Part shown: in pieces, positions 9,025 to 17,236 of the stretch
Layout: every line of letters starts with the position of its first letter
Position numbering within the stretch: position 1 is the stretch's first letter
Assembly (NCBI RefSeq): GCF_000382045.1
Contig: NZ_KB907455.1
Coordinates: forward strand, 337,076 to 401,075
DNA: 64,000 nucleotides
Reading direction: 5' to 3'
From: Variovorax atrisoli 110B
GTDB taxonomy: Bacteria; Pseudomonadota; Gammaproteobacteria; Burkholderiales; Burkholderiaceae_C
Position numbers and translations under genes: made by a program
Notes under the pieces: generated by a model
Database searches by the model: none
Told to the model about the DNA's origin: nothing
What the model saw: the letters and a program-made list of their open reading frames with translations, nothing else

Positions 9025-10968
9025 ATGACCGACTCCAACGAAGACGACCGCACCCGCGTAGTCCCCAAATCAACCCCGCCGTCGCAGCCAACGACAACAG
9101 GCGACACCTCGGCCACAGTAATCACGGCAGGCGCCCCCACGAGCAGGCCAGGCTCGACCCCGGTAACGAGCCCAGCCACCGGCGCAACGGAGGCAGGCCT
9201 CCTCCCCGTAGGCAGCCGCCTGGCCGAATTCGAGATCACAAGAGTCATCGGCCAGGGCGGCTTCGGCGTCGTCTACGAAGCCTGGGACCACACCCTGGAG
9301 CGCGTCGTAGCGATCAAGGAATACCTCCCGACTTCGTTGTCGGCAAGGCAGAGCGACGGCACCGTAGTTCCGCTATCGGAAAGACACCGCGAAACCTTCG
9401 ACCTCGGCATGCGCAGCTTCATCAACGAAGCCCGCCTGCTGGCCCAGTTCGACCACCCGTCGCTGCTGAAGGTCTACCGCTTCTGGCAGGAAAAGGGCAC
9501 GACCTACATGGTCATGCCCTTCTACCGCGGCGAGACGCTGCGCGAGGCGCTCGTGTCGATTCCCGCGGGCGTCGACGAGGCCTGGCTGATCCGCATCATG
9601 GACGGCGTGACGCAGGCGCTCGCGGTGATGCACAACGCCAACTGCTACCACCGAGACATCGCGCCCGACAACATCATCCTGCTCGAAGGCTCGGGCCGGC
9701 CGGTGGTGCTGGACTTCGGCGCGGCGCGGCGCGTGATCACCGACAAGACGCAGGCGATCACGGTGATCCTGAAGCCGGGCTACGCGCCGATCGAGCAGTA
9801 CGCCGAGATGCCCGACATGTCGCAGGGCGCATGGACCGACGTGTACGCGCTCGCGGCGGTGATGCACGTGGCGGTGTGCGGCCGTGCGCCGCCGCCTTCG
9901 GTGGCGCGCCTGCTGTCCGACAGCTACGTGCCGCTCGCGGGCAACGAGATCCTGCGCAAGCGCTACAGCCCGCGGCTGCTGGAGGCGATCGATGCGGGGC
10001 TGGGCGTGCGGCCCGAGCAGCGGCCGCAGTCGATGGCGGATCTGCGCGCAGCGCTCGACCTGGAAGTGGGGCACAGCATCGCGCCGGTGCCGCGCACGCA
10101 GCCGCCTTCGTCCTCGTCGGGCGGACGTACGTCGATGGGCTCGAATGCGGATGCGGCCACGGTCATCGCCGGCAAGCCGGGCGGCGGTGCGAAGGCGCCC
10201 GCCGCTGCGCCTGCGCCGGCGGGCAACAAGGGCAACACCGGCAGCGGCGGCGGCAAGACGGCCATCGCCCTGGCCTGCGTCGCCCTGCTTGCGGTGGCGG
10301 CCGGCGGCGGATGGTGGTGGTTCCAGGGGCGCGGCGGCGCGGACGACAAGCCGGTGGTCACCAGCACGCCGGCACCGCCTCCCGACACCAAGGTCGCGGA
10401 GGCGCCATCGCCGCCGCCGCCTCCACCACCTCCTGCGCCCGCGCCACCTCCCGCGCCGCGCACGCCGGCCGAGTCGCTGCAGTCGCTCGCGACGGGCGCC
10501 ACGCCGGGCTTCGACGTGACGGCCACGCCTAAGAAGGCCGAGGTCGCGATCGGCAAGGACCGGCTCGCTTTCGAGGTCCGCAGCAAGCGCGAGGGCTTCG
10601 TCTACGTGTTCCTGCTCTCGAGCGGCGGCGAGATGTTCCTGCTGTTCCCGAATCTGCTGGACAAGTACAACAAGATCACCGCGGGCGGCACGCTGTCGCT
10701 GCCGCGCGCCTCGTGGCCGATGGACGCGGGCGGGCCGGCAGGCGCCGACCAGTTCGCGGTGCTGGTGAGCGAGCACGAGCGCGACTTCAGCGCCGCCGGC
10801 GTGCAGAACGACGGCGTGTTCCCCGTGTTCCCGCTGCCCGTTCTCGCCGCGCTGGAGGCCACGCGCGGCACCGGTCCCTCGCCGCTGCTGGGCAAGCCGG
10901 TGTGCGCGCCCAACACCCCATGCAACGACGTCTACGGCGTCGGCAATTTCAAAATCGTCGAGAAGTAA
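9025..10968 (+). CDS. Membrane-anchored Ser/Thr protein kinase with C-terminal DUF4384 domain
   Basis: Hanks-type kinase, presumably the kinase of the T6SS threonine-phosphorylation pathway (PpkA/Stk role) acting on TagH. Features in order: disordered Thr/Pro-rich N-terminus (1-60), glycine loop GQGGFG (76-81), ATP lysine in VAIKEY (98), catalytic HRD at 209-211 in the variant loop HRDIAPDNI, DFG at 230-232, one transmembrane helix at about 412-433, a proline-rich linker (about 445-485) and a periplasmic DUF4384-type domain (about 500-620). The last domain recurs in the caspase-like protein and, differently, in the DotU protein of this locus. The SD GAAGGAG lies at 9011-9017. The first 300 bp are C/A-rich at silent sites, the mirror image of the tagF 3' end. 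Confidence 0.93.
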   Translation: MTDSNEDDRTRVVPKSTPPSQPTTTGDTSATVITAGAPTSRPGSTPVTSPATGATEAGLLPVGSRLAEFEITRVIGQGGFGVVYEAWDHTLERVVAIKEYLPTSLSARQSDGTVVPLSERHRETFDLGMRSFINEARLLAQFDHPSLLKVYRFWQEKGTTYMVMPFYRGETLREALVSIPAGVDEAWLIRIMDGVTQALAVMHNANCYHRDIAPDNIILLEGSGRPVVLDFGAARRVITDKTQAITVILKPGYAPIEQYAEMPDMSQGAWTDVYALAAVMHVAVCGRAPPPSVARLLSDSYVPLAGNEILRKRYSPRLLEAIDAGLGVRPEQRPQSMADLRAALDLEVGHSIAPVPRTQPPSSSSGGRTSMGSNADAATVIAGKPGGGAKAPAAAPAPAGNKGNTGSGGGKTAIALACVALLAVAAGGGWWWFQGRGGADDKPVVTSTPAPPPDTKVAEAPSPPPPPPPPAPAPPPAPRTPAESLQSLATGATPGFDVTATPKKAEVAIGKDRLAFEVRSKREGFVYVFLLSSGGEMFLLFPNLLDKYNKITAGGTLSLPRASWPMDAGGPAGADQFAVLVSEHERDFSAAGVQNDGVFPVFPLPVLAALEATRGTGPSPLLGKPVCAPNTPCNDVYGVGNFKIVEK

Positions 10969-11022
10969 TCGTCTGCAGAGCGTCGGCCTTCGTGCCGTGA
11001 CTCTCAGGACAAGGAGGCTTTC

Positions 11023-12675
11023 ATGATGACCGCATCGCAACCGCAGAAGCAGCAGCAACGACAACAACGAGAACAAGAACAACAACAGCCATCCCGGCGG
11101 CGCGGCGACCGCTTCGCCCGCGCGCTCCGCTGGAGCGTCGCGGCCGCCATCGCATCGCTGGCCGGTTGCGCCGCGCCTCCGCCGGCCGCCACCGACACCG
11201 CTGCCGCCCCCACGCCCGCGAGCACCGACTCCGCAGCGTCGCGCCCGCCTCCCGGCGCGAGCCTGGCCGGCCAGGCCCGCACCTTCTCGACGCAGCTCGC
11301 CACCTACACCTCGGTGAGCTTCGACTCGGTGCCGGGATGGTCGCGCGACGACTTCTCGGAGAGCTGGCCCGCCTTCCTCGGCAGCTGCAAGGTGCTGAAC
11401 GGCCGCGGCGCCGAATGGAGGTCGGTGTGCGACCGCGCGCAGAAGGTCGACGGCAAGAACAACAACGCGATCCGGGGCTTCTTCGAGAGCGAGTTCTCGG
11501 CCTACCAGATCCGCGACGACGACCGCCGCCCCGACGGCGTGGTCACCGGCTACTTCGAGCCCGAGATCGCGGGCGCTCGCCAGTACGGCGCACCCTTCAT
11601 CTACCCGGTGTACGGCCAGCCCGAGGACATGCTCTTCGCCGACGCGCGCAAGCTGCCGCCGGGCAACGGCACCGTGGCGGCCCGCGTCGAAGGCCGCAAC
11701 GTGGTGGTGCAGACCGGCCTGAGCACGCGCGACATGGGCGCGCCGGGCCTCTATGCGCTGGACCTCTCGGCCATCTCGCGCGACACGCTCGACCGCAAGG
11801 TGCGCCTGCGCATCGAGGGCAAGCAGCTGCTGCCGTACTACACGCGCGAGGAGATCGAGACCAAGGGCGCGCCCAACGCCAAGGTGCTGGCCTTCGTGAG
11901 CAGCGCCACCGCGCTGTACGAGATGCAGATCCAGGGTTCGGGCCGCATCCGCATGGCCAACGGCGACATCGTGCGCGTGGCCTATGCCGAGCAGAACGGC
12001 CAGCCCTTCCGCCCGACGCTCGCGCAGGCCGCCAACGGCAAGCCGCGCAGCCCGGTGAAGGTGCGCGGCTCGTCCATCGAACTGCAGCTCGACGACGGCG
12101 ACGACGACAGCGACATCGGCGGGGTGGCCGACGGCACCATTCGCACGCGCGGCTTCACGCTCGCGCGGCCGGTGGCCAGCGGGCCGGTGGTGGTGCCGGG
12201 GCGGCGTCCGGCGGCCGGCGCGGTGAGCGGCTCGGGCATCAAGGACCCGAGCTACGTGTTCTTCAAGGAATCGCCTTCGCCCGTGGGCGGACCGGTGGGT
12301 GCCTTCGGCGTGCCGCTGTCGGCGGGGCGTTCCATCGCCGTCGATCCGCGCAGCACGCCGCTGGGCTATCCGGTGTTCGTCTCCACGCGCACGCCCGGCA
12401 GCGGTGCGCCGATGCAGCGCCTGACCATCGCGCAGGACACCGGCGGCGCCATCCGCGGCGCGGTGCGCGCCGACTACTTCTTCGGCAACGGCCAGCAGGC
12501 CGCGACCAACGCGCGCCGCATGAAGGAGCGCGGCCAGCTCTGGATATTGCTGCCGCGCGGCCTCGCGGTCGCGCAGGCCGCCGTGTCCTCGACCATCCGC
12601 ACGCGCGGCGGACCGGTGGGCGCGAACCTGCCGCAGTGCCTGGTGCCTTCGGAGGACACCTGCGTCGACGACTGA
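11023..12675 (+). CDS. MltA/3D-domain lytic transglycosylase lipoprotein with unusual internal linker
   Basis: Predicted outer-membrane murein hydrolase that cleaves glycan strands and probably opens the cell wall for T6SS passage. A Gln/Arg-rich N-terminus precedes a lipoprotein signal ending SLAGC. The MltA core shows VVTGYFEPEI, YEMQIQGSGRIRMANG and NPSYVFFRE-type DPSYVFFKES. The C-terminal 3D domain contains IAQDTGGAIRG, whose Asp matches the catalytic Asp of E. coli MltA. Between QGSGRIR and SYVFFKE the usual helical segment is replaced by a roughly 80-residue low-complexity linker with an acidic run (LDDGDDDSDIGG) and Pro/Gly-rich sequence. An ATG at 11026 is an alternative start. Its place in the T6SS run suggests dedicated use; housekeeping MltA is the alternative. 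Confidence 0.85.
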   Translation: MMTASQPQKQQQRQQREQEQQQPSRRRGDRFARALRWSVAAAIASLAGCAAPPPAATDTAAAPTPASTDSAASRPPPGASLAGQARTFSTQLATYTSVSFDSVPGWSRDDFSESWPAFLGSCKVLNGRGAEWRSVCDRAQKVDGKNNNAIRGFFESEFSAYQIRDDDRRPDGVVTGYFEPEIAGARQYGAPFIYPVYGQPEDMLFADARKLPPGNGTVAARVEGRNVVVQTGLSTRDMGAPGLYALDLSAISRDTLDRKVRLRIEGKQLLPYYTREEIETKGAPNAKVLAFVSSATALYEMQIQGSGRIRMANGDIVRVAYAEQNGQPFRPTLAQAANGKPRSPVKVRGSSIELQLDDGDDDSDIGGVADGTIRTRGFTLARPVASGPVVVPGRRPAAGAVSGSGIKDPSYVFFKESPSPVGGPVGAFGVPLSAGRSIAVDPRSTPLGYPVFVSTRTPGSGAPMQRLTIAQDTGGAIRGAVRADYFFGNGQQAATNARRMKERGQLWILLPRGLAVAQAAVSSTIRTRGGPVGANLPQCLVPSEDTCVDD

Positions 12676-12732
12676 AGGATCGAGAGATGCGAGACCCCGG
12701 GCCCATGGCCCTCCCGTTGGCCCGCGAAGCGA

Positions 12733-12840
12733 GGCCCGTTCGGGGAACACCGCGGAACCGGCTCTGCCGGGCCGCCGGTGTTGCCCCCTGCAAGGGGGTT
12801 GGCGAAGCGACACGAAGTGCGCGCAGCCTGGGGGTGAGCC
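12733..12840. repeat. Dispersed ~100-bp intergenic repeat, copy B (inverted)
   Basis: The 166-bp gap after mltA contains the reverse complement of the repeat at 2462-2560. It shows GGAACACCGCGGAACCGGCT, the hairpin GCCCCCTGCAAGGGGG and GCGACACGAAGTGCGCGC. It ends one base before the ATG of the next gene, so it supplies that gene's whole 5' untranslated leader, and no classical Shine-Dalgarno is left except the weak GGGGGTGAG. Confidence 0.8.
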
Positions 12841-12841
12841 C

Positions 12842-13591
12842 ATGATCCAGACGCTGTCGTCCGCGGAGAGCAGCGAGCTCGTTCGCCTGTGGCGGCGGCG
12901 CCAGACGCTGTCGCCCGGCGAGATGGGCGACATGTACCGCATCGTCGGCGGGGCGCTGGTGGCCTGCAACCCCCCCGAGCTGCAGGCGCTGGGCGAGGGC
13001 CGGCAGGAGCTGGTGGCGCAGTTCATCTACGTGAAGGTGCTGCGGCTTGATGCCGACCCCGACGAGGCCGACGAGCGCGCGGGCCACAGCGCGCCGTCCA
13101 CCGCCTTCGCGCTGTGTGCCTACTTCCGCCGCTACCTCATCGACTGCACGCGCGCGAGCGCCTTCCGCCGCAAGCTCTCCATCGGCGACCAGATCACCGA
13201 GGCGCAGCTGGAGGACGAGATCGGCCCCGACGAAGGCCTCGAAGGCTGCCTCGCCGAGCACGGCCTGAGCATGCAGGCCGTGCAGCAGGCCGCGCGCGAG
13301 TTCATCGCCGGGCTGCCCGAGCCCGAGCGGCTGCTGCTGTGCGAGGGCTTCGGCAAGGAGGCCGAAGGCGGGCTCTCGGGCATCGCCTCGCGGCATGCCA
13401 TCGCCTCCTACCACTACCGCGCGGGCCGACTGGGCCTCGTGCACAAGCGCGAGGGGCTCACGGCGGACTACGCAAAGACCCGGCTCGGCGGCTGGCTGCA
13501 GCAGACGCTGGGCATCGCCATCGAGCCCGACAACATGGCGGCGATCCTGCAGGTTTTCAAAATCCTCGGTGCTGAAGCGTCTTACGCCTGA
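12842..13591 (+). CDS. Sigma-70-family-like protein of the T6SS locus
   Basis: 249 residues with weak resemblance to ECF-type sigma factors. A region-2-like stretch (about 55-108, ELVAQFIYVKVLRLD ... AYFRRYLIDCTRA) is followed by an acidic linker and a region-4-like helix-turn-helix (about 150-200, FIAGLPEPERLLLCEGF then IASRHAIASYHYRAGRLGL). The C-terminus ILQVFKILGAEA is longer than usual. It is the first of three tightly packed genes (27 bp to the next), followed by a single-pass membrane protein and a caspase-like protein, an order reminiscent of sigma/anti-sigma pairs. No zinc-binding anti-sigma motif is visible in the partner, so the pairing is inferred from order and topology. It may not be a sigma factor at all. 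Confidence 0.5.
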   Translation: MIQTLSSAESSELVRLWRRRQTLSPGEMGDMYRIVGGALVACNPPELQALGEGRQELVAQFIYVKVLRLDADPDEADERAGHSAPSTAFALCAYFRRYLIDCTRASAFRRKLSIGDQITEAQLEDEIGPDEGLEGCLAEHGLSMQAVQQAAREFIAGLPEPERLLLCEGFGKEAEGGLSGIASRHAIASYHYRAGRLGLVHKREGLTADYAKTRLGGWLQQTLGIAIEPDNMAAILQVFKILGAEASYA

Positions 13592-13618
13592 AGACATAGC
13601 CATTCAGGAACAGACGCC

Positions 13619-14827
13619 ATGACCCACGACCTCTGGCCCCCGCTCAGCGTGATACGCCACGCGCTGGAAACGACCGGTGCGGCCGCGATGCCGGACGCCG
13701 GGCCCGAAGGCGCGCCCGCCACGGCCACCGTGGCCATGCCCGGGTCGCCGCCGGGAACGACTGCCGCGCCCGCCGCCGCAGCAGCAGCGTCCGACCTGCT
13801 CCTGCCCCTCACCGAACTGGCCCGGCGCCGCGAGGCGGTCGCCCAGCGCGCCTTCCCGGCCCGCTGGGCGCCGGGCCGCCTCGTCAGCGTGATCTACCGG
13901 GGCCGGCTGCTCGGCGTGCTGCTGGACCGGTGCATCCACGACGACCTCTGGCAGGGCTGGATGGCTGCCGGCGAGGCCGACTGGGCCGGTGCCTTCGACG
14001 TGCTGCTGGAGCCCGAGGACGAGCCCTTCGAGCCGATGTTCGGCGTGATCCAGACATGGAACGTGATCACGCTCGAACCCAGTCCGCAGCTGTGCGCGCG
14101 CGTGCTGGGCGAGATCTCGGCCACGCGGCTCGCGGCCATCCGCGCGGTGCACGACGAATGGGCCGCGCGCGCGGCGCCGGCCATCGCGCCGGAGCCCGGG
14201 CGCATCGCGCTGCGAGGCGTGGGCGGCGGCGTCTTCTCGGTGCTGTCGGGCACGCCGCTCGGACCGGAAGACCCGCGCACCGACTACCAGGACCTGTACC
14301 GCGACGTCGGGCTGGAGCTAGGCACCGCGCTGACGCGGCCCCAGGCCGGCGAGGTTTCGCCTTCCGCTTCGGCCACTTCCTCTTCGCCTTCACCGCCGCG
14401 TGCGCGGCCGCAGCCCGGCCCCGAGGGCGGCTGGTGGGGCAGCATCCGCCGCTGGTTCGGCGCCGAAGGCTGGGCTCGCCCGGCTTTTGCCGTGCTGGCG
14501 CTGGTCGTGGTGATCCAGAACGTCGGCCTCATCGGCGGGAGAGATGCGCCCGAGGACGACGAAGTGCGCTTCCGCGCCGTGCCCACGGCGCCCGCGGCCG
14601 TGCTGGCCCGCGCCGACCTCGTCGTGCGCTGGAAGCCCGGCGTGCGAATGGACGAGGCCGACCGGCTGCTGCAGTCCATCTCGGCCGACGTGGTGGGCGG
14701 GCCGGGCGGCGAAGGTGCATGGCGCCTGCGCGTGCCGGAGCCCGTCGAGGCCCTGGCCGTGCTCGCGGCCTCGCCGCTGGTCGAATCGGCAGGGCCGCTC
14801 GGGCCTGCCGGGGAGCAGCGGCCATGA
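13619..14827 (+). CDS. Single-pass membrane protein, candidate partner of the sigma-like protein
   Basis: I do not recognise a named family. The 402-residue protein has an Ala/Pro-rich N-terminus (1-57), a compact cytoplasmic-looking domain (58-200) rich in Trp and acidic residues (DDLWQGWMAAGEADW), a Ser/Pro linker (245-270), one transmembrane helix (about 287-306) and an 85-residue extracytoplasmic domain (ADLVVRWKPGVRMDEADRLL ... AWRLRVP). That tail resembles the short strand-helix C-terminal domains of some anti-sigma factors. Topology and position after a sigma-like gene fit an anti-sigma-type regulator. It ends in EQRP with an ATGA overlap to a short frame derived from a duplicated repeat. 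Confidence 0.5.
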   Translation: MTHDLWPPLSVIRHALETTGAAAMPDAGPEGAPATATVAMPGSPPGTTAAPAAAAAASDLLLPLTELARRREAVAQRAFPARWAPGRLVSVIYRGRLLGVLLDRCIHDDLWQGWMAAGEADWAGAFDVLLEPEDEPFEPMFGVIQTWNVITLEPSPQLCARVLGEISATRLAAIRAVHDEWAARAAPAIAPEPGRIALRGVGGGVFSVLSGTPLGPEDPRTDYQDLYRDVGLELGTALTRPQAGEVSPSASATSSSPSPPRARPQPGPEGGWWGSIRRWFGAEGWARPAFAVLALVVVIQNVGLIGGRDAPEDDEVRFRAVPTAPAAVLARADLVVRWKPGVRMDEADRLLQSISADVVGGPGGEGAWRLRVPEPVEALAVLAASPLVESAGPLGPAGEQRP

Positions 14828-15150
14828 CCCGCGGCGCCCGCCCGTCTTCCTCCCTCCCGCTCTGGGGGAGGGCAGGGGTGGGGGCACGCGGCGTATCTAT
14901 TGGGCGCTCTGCCTGCCCCCATCCCAGCCTTCCCCCGGAGGGGGAAGGAGCAAGGCAAATGCGCTTGCAGCAGTCGCCCCTCGTCGTGCCACTTGGGCTG
15001 ATCGTGGAGCAGCGGCCATGACCCGCAGCGCCCGCCTGTCTTCCTCCCTCCCCCTCTGGGGGAGGGCAGGGGGTGGGGCACGCGGCGTACGCGTCGGGCG
15101 CCCTGCATGTCGCCAGCCCGACCGTCCCCCGGAGTGGAAAGAAGCAAGAC
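14814..15150. repeat. Tandem imperfect duplication containing a REP-like element
   Basis: Two direct copies offset by 194 bp: 14814-14956 and 15008-15150. Each starts at GAGCAGCGGCCATGACCCGC, continues with CCGTCTTCCTCCCTCCC or a near match, then a palindromic block (CTCTGGGGGAGGGCAGGGG, GGGGCACGCGGCGTA), and ends near CCCCCGGAG...AAG.AGCAAG. The second copy has an extra stretch of about 35 bp before GAGGCAACTGCGCTTG. The block itself is a palindromic, GC-rich REP-like unit. The duplication carries the stop of the upstream gene and the start codon of the downstream gene, so both copies show the same ATGA junction. Confidence 0.8.
14824..15021 (+). CDS. Short coupled ORF created by the duplicated repeat (65 aa, doubtful)
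   Basis: The frame starts at the first copy of the duplicated junction (ATG 14824, ATGA overlap with the upstream gene) and runs MTRGARPSSSLPLWGRAGVG ... VEQRP. It ends in an ATGA overlap with the start of the caspase-like gene at 15018. It consists only of repeat sequence. If translated it would couple the two flanking genes; as a protein it is probably meaningless. Confidence 0.25.
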   Translation: MTRGARPSSSLPLWGRAGVGARGVSIGRSACPHPSLPPEGEGARQMRLQQSPLVVPLGLIVEQRP

Positions 15151-17189
15151 AGCAGCGCAGGCTTCCTTCTACGGCGGAAGGCACGAGGCAACTGCGCTTG
15201 CTGCAGGCGCTGCTCATCCTGTGGCTGTGCGCTTGCGGCAGCCTCGCCTTCGCCACGCAGCGCGCGCTGCTCGTCGGCGTCTCGGAGCTGGTCAACCAGC
15301 CGCAGGCGCTGTGGCTGCAGGCGCCGCGCAACGACGTGATGCTGATGCGCGATGCGCTGCTGAAGCAGGGCTTCGGCTCTTCCGACATCGCCGTGCTCGC
15401 CGACGGCGTGAGCGGCGCGGCGCTGCCCGAGTCGCAGGCCATCCACGAGGCGCTGGCGAAGCTGCTCGCGCAGTCCAGAAGCGGCGACTTCGTGCTGCTG
15501 TACTTCTCCGGCCACGGCACGCGGCTGCGTGACATCGTCAAGCGCTACCAGGAGCCCGACGGGCTGTCGGAGAACTTCCTCGCGCGCGACGTGCGCGGCA
15601 CGCTGGGCAGCGACAACGCACTCGCGGGCGACCTGCGCGACGTGGACTTCGATGCGTGGATCCAGTCCTTCCTCGCGAAGAACGTGTTCGTGGCCTCGGT
15701 GTTCGACACCTGCTCCGCCAACTCGATGACGCGCGGCACCGCCGATGCGCCGCCCACCGCCGAAGGCCCGCCCGACGACGAAGTGCGCTGGCGCGGATTG
15801 CGCGCGACGCAACTCGTCGGCGGCGCGCCACCCGCCCGGCAGCTTTCACCGCCCTTGCCGGCCGAGGCCGTGCCGCGCGCACGCTACGTCGCCTTCTTCG
15901 CATCCGAGAGCCACCAGATCACGCCGGAGCTGCGCCTGCCGCGCAAGGCGCGCAACGCCAGGCCGCAGGGACTGCTGACCTGGGCGATGGTCGAGGCCCT
16001 CTCCCGAAGACCCGCCACGTGGCGTGAGCTCTTCGACGGCGTGCTCGCGCTGTATCCGCCGGTCATCGACGAGCTGTCGCAGCGCTTCCCCACGCGCGAG
16101 CTTCCATCGCCGGTGGCCGAAGGCAACCTCGACGCGCCGCTGTTCGCCAACAGCGGCGCTCCCGCATCCACGCGGCCGGTGTGGCGCGCGCAGCGCAGCG
16201 GCGACAGCCTGGCCATCAAGGCCGGCCTGCTCGACGGCCTGGCGCAGCAGCAGGAGCTGCGCGTGCTCGCGACGCTCGACGACGGCACCGTGCGCGGGGC
16301 GACCGCCACCGTGGCGCAGATCAAGCTCGGCGGCGCATGGCTCGGCGTGCCCGCCGCGTTGAAGGACGTGCCGGGCAGCGCCTTCTGGAGCGCCACGCCG
16401 ATGAGCGAGCCGGCTGCCACCGCGCTGCGCGTGCGTGCCGACAAACCGCTGCCCGCCGGCCTCAGCCTCGACTACCCGGCCGCGATCCGTGCGGCCGACG
16501 ACGCGGCCACCGCCGACGTGCGCTGGACCGACCTCGGCCCCTCGGGCCAGCGCCTCGAACTGCTCGCGCCGCTCTTCGGTGCCAGCGTCTCCGCCGTGGT
16601 GCTGCCCGACACCGCCGCACTGCGCCGCCGCCTGCAGGCGCTGGCGCAGCTCAAGTGGCTCTCGCAGCTGCAGGGCTACGGCAAGGACGGCCAGCTCGAC
16701 GGCTTCGATGCCGCGCTGGAGGTCTGGAGCGGCGAGCGCCTGCTGCGCAGCGTGCCGGTTGCGCAAATGGCCAACGCGCTGCCCGCCGCGCGCGCCGGCG
16801 AGCGCGTGCGCCTGAACGTGCGCAACACCAGCGGCCGCTCGCTCGACCTCGTCATCGCCGGCATCGATGCGCGCGGCAACCTGCAGTCGGTGTACCCCGA
16901 CGAGTCCGGCGAAACCAACCGCTTCAAGCGCGGCACGCTCGAGCAGCCCTCGGTGAAGCGCTTCGACCTGCCCTGGCTCGATGCGGCGGGCGACGCGCGC
17001 CTGCTGGTCATGGCCGTGCCCGCCACGCCCTACAGCGCGCCGCGCCTCTTCGGCGTGGGCCAGGCGCAGGCCGACGTGTCGGAAGTGCGCGTGCGCGGCG
17101 GGCAGCCGCCGGCCGAGAGCGCCGAGCGCCAGGTGTTCGCGGCCCTGCTGCGCAGGAGCGGCACGGCGGACGCGGGGGCCAGGCCATGA
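15018..17189 (+). CDS. Secreted caspase-like (peptidase C14) protein with DUF4384-type C-terminus
   Basis: 723 residues from the ATG at 15018. A Sec signal-like segment (LRLLQALLILWLCACGSLAFA, about 59-79) is followed at once by a caspase/metacaspase fold: ALLVGVSELVNQPQALWLQA, catalytic His at 166 in LYFSGHG and Cys at 232 in VFDTCSANS. Late in the protein (about 590-700) a DUF4384-like domain contains GERVRLNVRNTSGRSLDLVI and NLQSVYPDES. The 58 residues before the signal are repeat-derived (SSLPLWGRAGGGARG), and no other ATG precedes the signal, so export efficiency and start choice are uncertain. A periplasmic caspase in a T6SS locus has no role I can name; proteolysis of an envelope regulator is a guess based on its neighbours. 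Confidence 0.8.
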   Translation: MTRSARLSSSLPLWGRAGGGARGVRVGRPACRQPDRPPEWKEARQQRRLPSTAEGTRQLRLLQALLILWLCACGSLAFATQRALLVGVSELVNQPQALWLQAPRNDVMLMRDALLKQGFGSSDIAVLADGVSGAALPESQAIHEALAKLLAQSRSGDFVLLYFSGHGTRLRDIVKRYQEPDGLSENFLARDVRGTLGSDNALAGDLRDVDFDAWIQSFLAKNVFVASVFDTCSANSMTRGTADAPPTAEGPPDDEVRWRGLRATQLVGGAPPARQLSPPLPAEAVPRARYVAFFASESHQITPELRLPRKARNARPQGLLTWAMVEALSRRPATWRELFDGVLALYPPVIDELSQRFPTRELPSPVAEGNLDAPLFANSGAPASTRPVWRAQRSGDSLAIKAGLLDGLAQQQELRVLATLDDGTVRGATATVAQIKLGGAWLGVPAALKDVPGSAFWSATPMSEPAATALRVRADKPLPAGLSLDYPAAIRAADDAATADVRWTDLGPSGQRLELLAPLFGASVSAVVLPDTAALRRRLQALAQLKWLSQLQGYGKDGQLDGFDAALEVWSGERLLRSVPVAQMANALPAARAGERVRLNVRNTSGRSLDLVIAGIDARGNLQSVYPDESGETNRFKRGTLEQPSVKRFDLPWLDAAGDARLLVMAVPATPYSAPRLFGVGQAQADVSEVRVRGGQPPAESAERQVFAALLRRSGTADAGARP

Positions 17190-17236
17190 GGTCTTCAGTT
17201 CATCTTTTTTGTTCCATCGATTTCCGGAGGTGAGAA

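Noticed and set aside
8105..9028. 307-codon plus-strand frame through the inverted repeat
   Set aside because: Consists of repeat-derived sequence bridging tagF and the kinase gene, without family features or a good start site.
9373..13026. 1217-codon open frame on the minus strand
   Set aside because: Antisense to the kinase and mltA genes, with His/Arg-rich composition and no motifs.
14544..15017. N-terminal extension of the caspase-like frame
   Set aside because: Lies over the membrane-protein gene and the duplicated repeat; the ATGA junction at 15018 is a better start.
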